Assembly (NCBI RefSeq): GCF_009829085.1
Contig: NZ_WUQY01000017.1
Location: 17,025-81,024, forward strand
Length of the DNA: 64,000 bases
DNA from: Sphingobacterium bovisgrunnientis
GTDB lineage: Bacteria; Bacteroidota; Bacteroidia; Sphingobacteriales; Sphingobacteriaceae
Direction of reading: 5' to 3'
The notes beneath the pieces were generated by a model. It was not told the origin of the DNA, searched no databases, and worked only from the letters and a program-made list of their open reading frames with translations. Of the stretch, positions 47,167 through 55,896 are shown piece by piece. Numbering within the stretch: the first letter of the stretch is position 1; every line of letters starts with the position of its first letter. The position numbers were made by a program, and so were the translations under genes.

Positions 47167-47471
47167 ATTGCTTTTATAATCTTAACAAGATGAGTAAGTC
47201 TACCTAAACCTTTTTATGATATACAGTTTTGATAAAAAGTTCTCAGATTATGTCAATGCCAGAGCAGCGAAATACAATGATATAAATTTGAAGTAGCATT
47301 AGTTTAGCTTGCAGCCTTTCTAAAATAGAAAGGCTATAAAAAATGAAGGAAGACTAAGTTTTTCAAAAGTGGATGGTTAATTCTTTCGTATTAAGACAAT
47401 TCATAACTGCCAAAATTTGGAAATGTAATGAGGAAATCAGTTGGCTACGAATACAGTTGAAAGAATTACTT
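47167..47471. other. Intergenic region downstream of tolC-like gene
   Basis: About 300 AT-rich bases between the IS and the TolC-like gene. They hold a terminator-like hairpin (47313-47335) and a 36-codon plus-strand frame (MVNSFVLRQFITAKIW...) from 47374, which may be a gene remnant. No other feature is evident. Confidence 0.4.
47313..47335. terminator. Terminator-like hairpin
   Basis: AGCCTTTCTA at 47313-47322 pairs perfectly with TAGAAAGGCT at 47326-47335 around a 3-base loop. It lies downstream of the minus-strand TolC-like gene, which it could terminate. Confidence 0.6.
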
Positions 47472-48833
47472 TCAGAAGTTTAAACTTTCATTTGTGGGAT
47501 TCCCCTCCAATATTTTTAATGTTTCTAGATTGTAAATTATAGTATACTTAGATTTAATGACATTTGCCTCGGCAAGGTTAAATTCCAGTAAAGCTTTGTT
47601 ATATTCAATTGCGTTGGATACGCCGATATCATAGCGTTCCTTTACTGCGACAAGATTTTTTTGCTGCGCAGACATTTGTGTTAATTGTACCTCTTGTTCT
47701 TTGATGGATTTGTGGTACTCCTGTACGGCTAATACAAATATCTTTTGTCGTTCTGTTTCTACCTTTTTAAGTTCAGTCTGTTTGGATTCCAGATCAATTT
47801 TAAACCTACTTATATTATTTTTTGTTTTGAAAGCATTGAATATTGGGAGACTTAAAGAAAGACCAAAATTTAAGTTCCTATTTTGATTGATTTGATTCCA
47901 AAAGGGCATAAAATTGCCCGTTATAAAGTCTGTTCTTTCTGACGAGTAATTGGTGCCATATCCACCAAAAAAACTTAAGGAAGGATAATAAGCTGCTTTC
48001 GCATATTTTAAGTTTAGTTGATACTGTTGTATGTCTATTTTTGCATGAGCTATAATGGGATCGTTTAAGTTTTGTGTTAAGGCATTGTAATTTATACTTT
48101 CCGATCGATCGATATCATCTACTTCAAGGTCCTGCAAAGAAATGGAGTCTGAAAGTGAGACTCCAATTAGTTGTTTTATTTCTACTAAGCAAGCATGGTA
48201 AGATGCTAAATTATTGATAGCAAGTAATTCGTTGTTCGCGACAGTACTCTCCGCTTGTGCTATGTCTACGGTCGTATTGGTGCCAATGTCGAATTTCACC
48301 ATTTCCTGTCTCAACTGCTCTTTTGCGAAGGATAATTGCTTTAGACTGACCTCATATAAAGATTTATGCGCTGTTGCTTCGATATACTTTGTAAGAACTT
48401 GAAGTTTGAGTGACTGCAATATTTGTGCTTTCTGGAGCTTGCCTGATTCTAAAGCTAAAAATGATTGTTTTAATCGATTTCGCAGGGTGAACCCTTGAAA
48501 TATGGGGACATGTGTACTGATATTTGCATTGGCATTGTTCGACCATTTATTTCCAGTGACAAGCTGCCCTGAAATCTGGTCAAAGGCAAGGCCGAGGTTA
48601 TAGGTGTGACCAGCACTAAAATTCAGCGTCGGTAGAAAAGAGTTTTTAGCATCTTTTACCTCCACTTGATTCAATAAGATATTCAAATTAGCTTGCTTTA
48701 TAGCGTCATTCTGTTGCTCTAGCAAATCAAAACATTTTTCAATAGTAAGTTGAGTTTGTGCTATGTTATTACTGCTAAATAAAAAAAACAATACACTAAT
48801 TAATAGTTTTCTGAGAGTTTTTGTTTTATCCAT
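47472..48833 (-). CDS. TolC-family outer-membrane channel
   Basis: This 453-residue protein has a signal region (hydrophobic segment, about residues 9-24) and the two repeated helical-barrel halves of TolC proteins (IEKCFDLLEQQNDAIKQA; DIAQAESTVANNELLAI; YKALLEFNLAEAN-like: YNKALLEFNLAEAN). It forms the outer-membrane tunnel for type I export. The matching ABC exporter and HlyD adaptor are at 58414-61879, so it probably completes the peptide-secretion machine although on the opposite strand and 10 kb away. Confidence 0.85.
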   Translation of the reverse strand: MDKTKTLRKLLISVLFFLFSSNNIAQTQLTIEKCFDLLEQQNDAIKQANLNILLNQVEVKDAKNSFLPTLNFSAGHTYNLGLAFDQISGQLVTGNKWSNNANANISTHVPIFQGFTLRNRLKQSFLALESGKLQKAQILQSLKLQVLTKYIEATAHKSLYEVSLKQLSFAKEQLRQEMVKFDIGTNTTVDIAQAESTVANNELLAINNLASYHACLVEIKQLIGVSLSDSISLQDLEVDDIDRSESINYNALTQNLNDPIIAHAKIDIQQYQLNLKYAKAAYYPSLSFFGGYGTNYSSERTDFITGNFMPFWNQINQNRNLNFGLSLSLPIFNAFKTKNNISRFKIDLESKQTELKKVETERQKIFVLAVQEYHKSIKEQEVQLTQMSAQQKNLVAVKERYDIGVSNAIEYNKALLEFNLAEANVIKSKYTIIYNLETLKILEGNPTNESLNF

Positions 48834-49186
48834 ATAGTCTATTTATGATACTTTTACAGTTGATTGAATCTTTTCTAATTCCTTGATACTTAATTTGATT
48901 TCATAGAAAATATTGCCTGTTTGTTTTAGGAAGTAATGCTAAGTAGTATATTCCAGCAGTTAAAACACTAGATACAGCTATATGTTCATTCCTTCGTGAT
49001 TTGAAAATAAACAACAAAAAATTTCACTAAGCTACCTAAATATTAACATTGTAATACCTCCTTCCTTAAGTTTCCCCATTCCTATTATATCACATGTATG
49101 GAGTTTTGATAATTACGCTTTAATTAGGTTTTATACTCCGATATTTTTAATAAAAAAGGTTATTAATTTAAACATTGTAAAGTTCT
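48834..49186. other. Intergenic region, no feature seen
   Basis: 353 AT-rich bases lie upstream of the TolC-like gene and downstream of the glycosyltransferase gene. They should contain the tolC promoter on the minus strand. Nothing else could be supported. Confidence 0.4.
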
Positions 49187-49924
49187 TTAAATTAACTCTT
49201 CTAATAACTTTAATAATTTTGGATATTTTTGCAAAACTCTTATTAATTGAATGTCATTTCCGTTATGAAATACATTGTTAATCCACATTCCTGTATCTGA
49301 TGGATCAACATTAACTAGGTCTTTATATCCCTTTTCAACTATTGTGTATTTGGTGTTGTACAAACGTGCCATTGCCCAAAACCAAATATCATCGCCTTTA
49401 GGTGCCAAAGAAGAAAATATTGATGAGCAAAGAACATCTGGATGTAGAGACTTTGGAGGATATAATATTCCTCCAACACCCGTTGGGAATATACTTATTT
49501 CTTTCTGAACAGCTGTAACACAAAACCTCCAGTCTTTATAAAATTGAAGAGTTTCATTTTCAATTTTTATTTCATGGGCTCTGTTTACATGTATGTTAAA
49601 AGGACTTCCAATATAAGATAATTTAGTTTTTCTAAACCAATCTTTAGGATAATAAACATCATCATCAACAGTTATTAAGATATCATTAGGATAATGTGTT
49701 AGAGCTGGGATAAGTTTATTGTATGACTTGAAATCAGGACAAAATTTTATTTCTAATCCCTCTCGTTCGAGAATAGCCAAATCTTTAGGAACAATTGTGT
49801 CATATGATAACCATAATATTATTCTATCTGCCTTTTCAGTTTGATCCAAAAGAGATTTTATTGTACTTGGAGCTGTATTCATTAATCTTCTGCCGAAAGA
49901 TGTAAGTGAAATTATAAATTCCAT
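49187..49924 (-). CDS. Glycosyltransferase-like protein
   Basis: The 245-residue protein has a Rossmann-like N-terminus (FIISLTSFGRR, then SLLDQTEKADRIILWLS) and a DDD motif (ILITVDDDVYYP, about residues 83-94) that would bind a nucleotide-sugar/metal. There is no signal or membrane segment. It resembles small cytosolic GT-A enzymes. It is divergent from the peptide-maturation operon starting at 50150 and could supply a sugar for the product or act on cell-surface glycans. Confidence 0.65.
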   Translation of the reverse strand: MEFIISLTSFGRRLMNTAPSTIKSLLDQTEKADRIILWLSYDTIVPKDLAILEREGLEIKFCPDFKSYNKLIPALTHYPNDILITVDDDVYYPKDWFRKTKLSYIGSPFNIHVNRAHEIKIENETLQFYKDWRFCVTAVQKEISIFPTGVGGILYPPKSLHPDVLCSSIFSSLAPKGDDIWFWAMARLYNTKYTIVEKGYKDLVNVDPSDTGMWINNVFHNGNDIQLIRVLQKYPKLLKLLEELI

Positions 49925-49952
49925 AAATTATTAGGTTGTTCTTTTTTGTTTT

Positions 49953-49992
49953 AAACAATTATATGCAAATTTTTATTTACATATAATTGTTT
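49953..49992. repeat. 13-bp inverted repeat upstream of the peptide operon
   Basis: AAACAATTATATG at 49953-49965 is repeated in inverse at 49980-49992 around a 14-base loop, followed by a T tract. It lies in the divergent control region of the glycosyltransferase gene and the VKOR-fusion gene. It may be an operator or terminator. Confidence 0.5.
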
Positions 49993-50149
49993 TTTTCTAT
50001 GCAAACGTTTGATGCGTAATTAAATTATGAATTGTGAAAAATATTTTTGAAGTTTATTAAAGTTATAATTTAACCGATTATTTATATCTTTTACTTTGCT
50101 ATTACCAAAGTAAACTAGAAGCCATTAACCATGATATATAGACTTATTA

Positions 50150-51730
50150 ATGAAAAAAATCAATTATAATACAAAGAAAAATTTAATTGCTACTACACTC
50201 ACCTTATTAGGAGTTAAGCATACTAACTACTATACAGAATTAATATATAATACAAACCCTTACAAATCAAATTTACTTGGAATTTCTAAGATGTTTACTG
50301 ATTACGGAGTAGATAATACCGGATTGAAGTTGTCAGATAAATCTCAAATTGAAAACTTGAATACTCCTTTTATCGCTCATGCTTCAAATGATTTTGTAAT
50401 CGTTAAAGAAGTCTCTCATTCATCTGTAAAATTCATTTGGGGAAGTGGAGAGGAAGAAGTTGATAGAGATGAGTTTAATCAAATTTGGTCTGGAGTTGTA
50501 TTAGTACTACAATCTTCCTCGGATTCAATAGAGCCAGGTTATGAAGAGCATAGAAAAAAGGAGGTGATCAAAAATATCCAACAATTTTTATTAGGCGTTT
50601 TACTTTCAATTTTATTAATTGTTGTTATTATTGATAATCCCTATAAATCTCAGGCTAATTTTTTATTTACTATTATAATTAATATTATTGGTTGTTATGT
50701 GTCATTTTTACTTGTTCTAAAACAGATTAATGTAAATAGCAATATAGCAGATAAACTGTGTTCCGTATTTAAAAAAGGAGATTGCAATAATGTGTTAGAA
50801 TCTTCAGCTTCCAAATTTTTAGGACTGATAAGTTGGAGTGAACTAGGCTTAGGGTATTTCATTTCCAATTTGTTAGTTTTATTATTTTTACCCAGTTATA
50901 TACCTTTCTTATTTAGCATTAATATCTTAGTTTTACCGTATAGTGTTTGGAGTATTTGGTATCAAGGATTTGTTGCCAGACAGTGGTGCGGTCTATGTAT
51001 TATGATCCAAATCTTACTGTGGGCTATATTTTGCACAAACGTAGTGTTTGGCTTTTTAATACCTGAAACATTTTCATTATATGATGCTTTGCTTTTAATA
51101 AGCATTTATACATTGCCACCTATCATTCTAAATCTTTCCTTACCTATTTATGTAAAAAGTAAAAAATTTCTTTTTACCGAATACCAAATGAAGAGTTTGA
51201 TGTTTAAACCTGGAGTTTTCTTTTCTAAAGTGAAGGAACAACCCTTTTATGAAGTAGATCAAAGTGTTTCCAATATTATTTTTGGAAATAAAAATGCTCA
51301 AACAACACTTACTGTTTTAACTAACCCGTACTGTGCCCCCTGCTCTACAATGCATCGTAGAATAGAAAAATTATTAAACAAATTGGCTGACAAGGTAAAT
51401 GTTCAATACATTTTTACATATTTTGATACTGAGGATAAAGAAGATTTTATAAAAACTATTCATAATCTAATTAGGATATATCTCAATAACGATATTGCAC
51501 ATACTAATTATTTATATAATGAATGGTTTAATTCTGAAAGGAAGTCGAAGTTTATTTTTGAAAGTAAATATTGTTCAAATGGACACGAAATAGCTGTCGA
51601 AGAAGAATTTCGCAATCATGAATTATGGAAAAGGCAATCTGGATTGCGAGCAACTCCTACTGTTTTAGTGAATGGGTATTTATTACCAGATGAATATAAA
51701 TTAGAAGATTTAGAATATATTATTTTATGA
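50150..51730 (+). CDS. C39-like / VKOR / thioredoxin fusion, disulfide-forming membrane enzyme
   Basis: The 526-residue protein has three parts. Residues 1-125 resemble a C39 peptidase domain but have no Cys at the catalytic position (LLGVKHTN). Residues 140-330 hold about five membrane helices of a vitamin K epoxide reductase domain, with a loop Cys pair (CSVFKKGDC, about 202-210) and the active CGLC near 280-283. Residues 370-526 are a thioredoxin-like domain with CAPC near 395-398. It should oxidise thiols in the periplasm and pass electrons to quinone. Start overlaps nothing; its stop overlaps the next gene. In context it likely forms the disulfides of the Cys-rich peptide at 52961. Confidence 0.85.
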   Translation: MKKINYNTKKNLIATTLTLLGVKHTNYYTELIYNTNPYKSNLLGISKMFTDYGVDNTGLKLSDKSQIENLNTPFIAHASNDFVIVKEVSHSSVKFIWGSGEEEVDRDEFNQIWSGVVLVLQSSSDSIEPGYEEHRKKEVIKNIQQFLLGVLLSILLIVVIIDNPYKSQANFLFTIIINIIGCYVSFLLVLKQINVNSNIADKLCSVFKKGDCNNVLESSASKFLGLISWSELGLGYFISNLLVLLFLPSYIPFLFSINILVLPYSVWSIWYQGFVARQWCGLCIMIQILLWAIFCTNVVFGFLIPETFSLYDALLLISIYTLPPIILNLSLPIYVKSKKFLFTEYQMKSLMFKPGVFFSKVKEQPFYEVDQSVSNIIFGNKNAQTTLTVLTNPYCAPCSTMHRRIEKLLNKLADKVNVQYIFTYFDTEDKEDFIKTIHNLIRIYLNNDIAHTNYLYNEWFNSERKSKFIFESKYCSNGHEIAVEEEFRNHELWKRQSGLRATPTVLVNGYLLPDEYKLEDLEYIIL

Positions 51731-52890
51731 GAACTTTATTATCACTGTTATTATTTTTGACTATTAGCACTTTAGCTTTTTCTCAAACTGAAAAAACGAA
51801 TAAGTTGCGAATTAATTTTTCTGGAAAGACATACGCTAAACTTGATTTAAGAATTGCATTGGATGATAAGTCAAAGCATGTATTTAACGGAAAAATTGGG
51901 GCAGACTCTATTTGGGAATTTGCTTATCCAGATAGCTTGTACGACTATATTAAATATTTTGACATCGACAATGAGGTTAGTTCGGATAGTATATTCAATT
52001 CGATTTCATTTGCCTCTGTAGATTCTGGCGATACGCTTTGGTGTGGAAGTTTTCATGTGAGTAGAGGTGACGTAAATCTAAACCTCAAGTTTTATCAATT
52101 AAATATTTTTGATAGTATACCAATTAGGAAAGATGATCTAGAAATAATTTATAAAAAGAACCTCCAAGACCGGTATTTAATAGATGGTAATGAAGATAAG
52201 GAACTTTTAATTTCTATAAGAGCTCGATCCTATAGCTATTTTAATTCTAGTTTAAGCAAATTGGGGCCAAAATATTTCGAAGAGTTGGATACGTATATCA
52301 AGTTGACACGTAAATACCCTGATTCACAAAAACTGATAAGTAGACTAGAATCAACAATTCCTTATTATGCGAGTAAAGAAGATTTAGCAAAAGTATATGA
52401 AGAATTTTCAGATAGCGCAAAAGAAAGCTATTTCGGTATGAAAATAAAACGCTACCTAAAAATGGACATATTTGATAATATGGATCTTTATTCTTTAGGA
52501 AATAAGAAGATGGAACCTATTGTAAGATATCCAGATAAGTTTTCTCTAATAGTCTTCTCCGCGTCATGGTGCAAGTGGTGTCATGAAATGATTCCAATTG
52601 TAGAGGAAGTACATCGAGTTGCAGGTGATAAATTAGATATTGTATATATATCGATTGATGAAGAATCAACAATAAAAAAATGGAATGAATTAGTAAAAAA
52701 TGGGAAGATTCCATTCAGAAATTTATTAGCTCTAAATTTGTTAAAAGAAGTAAAAAAGAAATACCTTGTACAAGGCATTCCCTATACTTTATTGGTTCAT
52801 CCTAATAATAAATTAGAAGTGTTGAATTTATGGGAAAAAGTAAATAGAAAAAAACTATACCAAATATTAAATTTTGATATGACCAAATAG
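51727..52890 (+). CDS. Secreted thioredoxin-like (TlpA-type) protein
   Basis: The 387-residue protein has a signal peptide (ending LAFSQ), an N-terminal domain of about 230 residues without recognisable motif, and a C-terminal thioredoxin fold with the redox motif CKWC (FSASWCKWCHEM, Cys 282 and 285). The first codon overlaps the previous stop (ATGA), so the two redox proteins are co-translated. Its role is probably to form or reshuffle disulfides in the exported peptide. Confidence 0.8.
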   Translation: MRTLLSLLLFLTISTLAFSQTEKTNKLRINFSGKTYAKLDLRIALDDKSKHVFNGKIGADSIWEFAYPDSLYDYIKYFDIDNEVSSDSIFNSISFASVDSGDTLWCGSFHVSRGDVNLNLKFYQLNIFDSIPIRKDDLEIIYKKNLQDRYLIDGNEDKELLISIRARSYSYFNSSLSKLGPKYFEELDTYIKLTRKYPDSQKLISRLESTIPYYASKEDLAKVYEEFSDSAKESYFGMKIKRYLKMDIFDNMDLYSLGNKKMEPIVRYPDKFSLIVFSASWCKWCHEMIPIVEEVHRVAGDKLDIVYISIDEESTIKKWNELVKNGKIPFRNLLALNLLKEVKKKYLVQGIPYTLLVHPNNKLEVLNLWEKVNRKKLYQILNFDMTK

Positions 52891-52960
52891 TCTACTATGC
52901 TGAGCTGTAGGGCTAATAGAAAAAAAGTAAGTCTACAGTATAAACTTAAATAATTAAATA

Positions 52961-53209
52961 ATGAAAAAGATTAAATTAAAGAATTTGGATTTGGAAGGAG
53001 TAGCAGTACTTAACGCAAGTCAAATGATGGAAGTTCTTGGTGGTGTTTCATGGACTACTACTACTACCACTTCATCAGTTCCTGTTACTTATCGTGGCTG
53101 TAGTTCAGCGGTTCCGTGTGATAGCGCGGGTGGAGCTTGTGAGGTATCTCCTGGGAAAGAGGGCTCTTGTGTTTGGAGTACACCTCTAGATAAGTGTACT
53201 TGTCAATAA
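52961..53209 (+). CDS. Double-glycine-leader peptide precursor, Cys- and Thr-rich
   Basis: This 82-residue precursor begins with a leader of 28 residues (KKIKLKNLDLEG...MMEVLGG), the TIGR04149-like pattern of Bacteroidota natural-product peptides. It should be cut after Gly28 by the C39 exporter encoded at 58414. The 54-residue core starts VSW, then has six consecutive Thr and two Ser (residues 32-39). Six Cys follow at 47, 53, 60, 70, 79 and 81. The Thr/Ser cluster is a possible glycosylation site and the Cys could form three disulfides. No known bacteriocin family is recognised. A terminator follows the gene. Confidence 0.88.
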   Translation: MKKIKLKNLDLEGVAVLNASQMMEVLGGVSWTTTTTTSSVPVTYRGCSSAVPCDSAGGACEVSPGKEGSCVWSTPLDKCTCQ

Positions 53210-53276
53210 ATTGTAGACAATACAACTTGAAGGAAATTAAGGACTAACCATTTAAAAGTCTACCACAATCTAAAGT

Positions 53277-53308
53277 AAGACTCTTTATCAAAGAGTCTTA
53301 TTCTTTTT
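53277..53308 (+). terminator. Terminator after the precursor gene
   Basis: AAGACTCTTT at 53277-53286 pairs perfectly with AAAGAGTCTT at 53290-53299, followed by ATTCTTTTT. It can end most transcripts after the precursor, leaving lower expression of the downstream enzyme genes. Confidence 0.85.
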
Positions 53309-53346
53309 AATTATGTAGTTATTAAAATAATAAATATAAATAAGGT

Positions 53347-54927
53347 GTGATTTATATTTCAGCACAACCAGACGACTTCTATTTTACATGGCAATTGGAA
53401 ATTCAAATACGTAATTTGCGTAACTTGAAAATCCCGAGAGAATGTATTCATGTTATAGTGGGGTATAATCCATTATTAGGACTCAAACCATTATTTCAGG
53501 ACTTAATTACCCGAAATAGTGAACTTGCACAGTTTTACATATATCCAGATAGTCGTCAAAGCAAAGAATATATTTCTTCAATACGACCAAATATTCTAAA
53601 GCAACATTTTTCATTCTATCCCGAGTTAGAGAATGAAGTAATATTCTACCATGATTCTGATGTCTTATTTAGCAGAATACCCGTGTTGGATGTTTCTTGT
53701 AATACTAAATGTTATGTTTCTGACACTCGTAGCTACTTAGATAGTAAATATATTATAAACAATTCTTCATATGATGTTTTTAAAAGCATGTCTGAAATAG
53801 TTGGCATTTCTACTAAAATGATTTCCGATCAAGATATGCATGCTGGTGGTGCACAATATATCTTAAAAGGTATAAATAGTAGTTTTTGGGATAAGGTAGA
53901 AAGAGACAGTCAAATGATTTATGATTTATTACAAAACTATAATAGAAGTCTTTGGATGCAGAACTTTGTAGCTAAGGGAAGCTCTCGCTCCAATACAGCT
54001 GGAATTCAAGCTTGGTGTGCTGATATGTGGGCTGTTTTATGGAACTTATGGTATTTTAATAAACAAGTTGAGATACATCCCGAAATGGATTTCTCTTGGC
54101 CAGATTCACCCATAGAAAATTGGAAAAAGAATTCAATCTTACACTATTCAGGAGGACAAGAGGGTGTGAATTTATCATTTAAAAAAACCAAATATATTCA
54201 TTTTCCGCCGTGGTATGATGAGATTTTATTGAATATTCCAGATACGACATGTAGTTATGAGGTTGTCCAATCTATTATAGCTAGAAAAAATGAATTGGAT
54301 GAAGATCGTTATCACATGCCAAATGTATCTTTTATATTATTTGCTAAATTCTCAAACCATATAAAAATTGAAACACTTAACATAACATTAAGATATTTAA
54401 AAAAATATTTCAATTGCCAAAGCATATTGGTTGTTTCAGATAATAATAAATATGCTAAAATCTCTGATTCATTGATAATTAATGTCGAGGATCTAAAAAA
54501 TACATTGAATGAAATACGGAATATAGATTTTTTGTTCTTTTCTCCATTTGAATGTATTATTGATGTTGAATCTATGGTTCAATTGATCAATGCTGAAAGT
54601 GGTTATCGTGATTCATTATGTATATCTTATGAATCAAGTTGGTGTTTTAGCTTAGACCCAATTTTTACCAAGACTTTTTCAATGGTTTTGGATGATAAAT
54701 TACTATCAAGTAATGTTAATAAATTTGAAAAATCGATTAATGATAAGGTTAGAACATATTTCGTGAGTTATAAAAGGTTGCTTAATGATATATTAGAGGA
54801 CAATATTACATTCAAGCAATTGTTTACAAAATTAGACAGTGCTATTGAATCCTCAAGAAAGGGATATTTTTACAAGTTGTCAAATTTACCAAAAAATAAC
54901 CAAGTTAATATCAATGGATCTGTCTAG
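53347..54927 (+). CDS. Glycosyltransferase-like protein, two-part
   Basis: The 526-residue protein starts at a GTG at 53347. Its first 300 residues form a GT-A-like domain with the DxD motif HDSDVLF (about residues 102-108) and a QDMHAGGAQYI segment. The last 220 residues have a different fold and no motif I know. There is no signal peptide, so it acts in the cytosol. It opens the operon downstream of the precursor, so the peptide is a plausible acceptor. It overlaps the LanC-like gene by 14 bases. Confidence 0.65.
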   Translation: MIYISAQPDDFYFTWQLEIQIRNLRNLKIPRECIHVIVGYNPLLGLKPLFQDLITRNSELAQFYIYPDSRQSKEYISSIRPNILKQHFSFYPELENEVIFYHDSDVLFSRIPVLDVSCNTKCYVSDTRSYLDSKYIINNSSYDVFKSMSEIVGISTKMISDQDMHAGGAQYILKGINSSFWDKVERDSQMIYDLLQNYNRSLWMQNFVAKGSSRSNTAGIQAWCADMWAVLWNLWYFNKQVEIHPEMDFSWPDSPIENWKKNSILHYSGGQEGVNLSFKKTKYIHFPPWYDEILLNIPDTTCSYEVVQSIIARKNELDEDRYHMPNVSFILFAKFSNHIKIETLNITLRYLKKYFNCQSILVVSDNNKYAKISDSLIINVEDLKNTLNEIRNIDFLFFSPFECIIDVESMVQLINAESGYRDSLCISYESSWCFSLDPIFTKTFSMVLDDKLLSSNVNKFEKSINDKVRTYFVSYKRLLNDILEDNITFKQLFTKLDSAIESSRKGYFYKLSNLPKNNQVNINGSV

Positions 54928-55870
54928 AAGAAAAAAGAATATAGGACTTGAATCTGGAATTTCTAAGGAAATCCTATTTAAAATTCTTATAAGTCACCAC
55001 AATGGTAGTGTCCAGTTAAGGAGAAAAGCTGAAGATTTATTAGATGAATTAAGTGATTTATTGTCTGATTGTACAGATTATTCCTTTAATCATGGCATTA
55101 CAGGAGTCGGATGGATGATCGAATTTCTAGCACAAAAACAGTTAATATGTATTGATACAGACGAGGTTTTGGAAGAAATTGATGATAATTGCTATAAAAT
55201 GACATTAAATATTTTAGTCCAAAACACATATGATATTAGGGATATTTTGGGTTTACTACAATATCACCATATAAGATCTGAAAGCAAGAATAAAAATCAA
55301 ATTTTTTATAGACATTTTATACATAACGAATGTATTGCTCTTTTATCTGACAGGTTGGTTAAATATATCAAGGAAAATGTATCTTCATTACAAAAAAATG
55401 ATATAGAACCAGATGAAATAGTTTTACTATCGTTTTGTTTACTACAAGTCAGTCAATTATTACAAAAAAATGTAAAATTTTTTGAGAAAGAATTTTACGA
55501 AGCGATCGAAATCTTACTTAACTATTTTAAAGAAATTCATTCTAAGAGTAATTCAATTACATATTTTAAAAATATTTATATAAATCTAGAAATATGTATA
55601 TATACACTTATGAGTATTAAGCAATATGATAATCCACACTGGCAGAATTTTCTTGAAAAAATTTATTTTGACTTAGTAAATAACTTAAAGCAACAAGATT
55701 ATTTAAACAATAAGTCTTTTCAAAAAATTAAAATTCTAGATCAAATCTATAAAGATTCGATTTTAAATTTAAATGTATTAGAACTCTTAAGTTTAATGGA
55801 TCACAGTTTACTACATATGTATCTTTCAAATTATAGTCATATTGAGATAAGTGAATATTTATCCAACTGA
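54914..55870 (+). CDS. LanC-like helical protein
   Basis: The start at 54914 (MDLSRRKKN) was chosen because it overlaps the previous stop by 14 bases; an upstream in-frame start at 54839 lies deep in the other gene. The 318-residue protein is mostly helical and has one stretch (FNHGITGVGWMIEFLAQ, about residues 56-72) like the first repeat of LanC cyclases. The zinc ligands of LanC (Cys, CysHis) are not evident, so catalysis is doubtful. It may be a scaffold or leader-binding partner for the glycosyltransferases. Confidence 0.5.
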   Translation: MDLSRRKKNIGLESGISKEILFKILISHHNGSVQLRRKAEDLLDELSDLLSDCTDYSFNHGITGVGWMIEFLAQKQLICIDTDEVLEEIDDNCYKMTLNILVQNTYDIRDILGLLQYHHIRSESKNKNQIFYRHFIHNECIALLSDRLVKYIKENVSSLQKNDIEPDEIVLLSFCLLQVSQLLQKNVKFFEKEFYEAIEILLNYFKEIHSKSNSITYFKNIYINLEICIYTLMSIKQYDNPHWQNFLEKIYFDLVNNLKQQDYLNNKSFQKIKILDQIYKDSILNLNVLELLSLMDHSLLHMYLSNYSHIEISEYLSN

Positions 55871-55896
55871 CGTAATTAAAAAATATAATTTTAAAA

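Noticed and set aside
54914..55870. Calling the peptide locus a lanthipeptide cluster on the strength of the LanC-like gene
   Set aside because: No LanB or LanM dehydratase is present and the zinc ligands of LanC are not evident, while two disulfide-forming proteins and three glycosyltransferases are.
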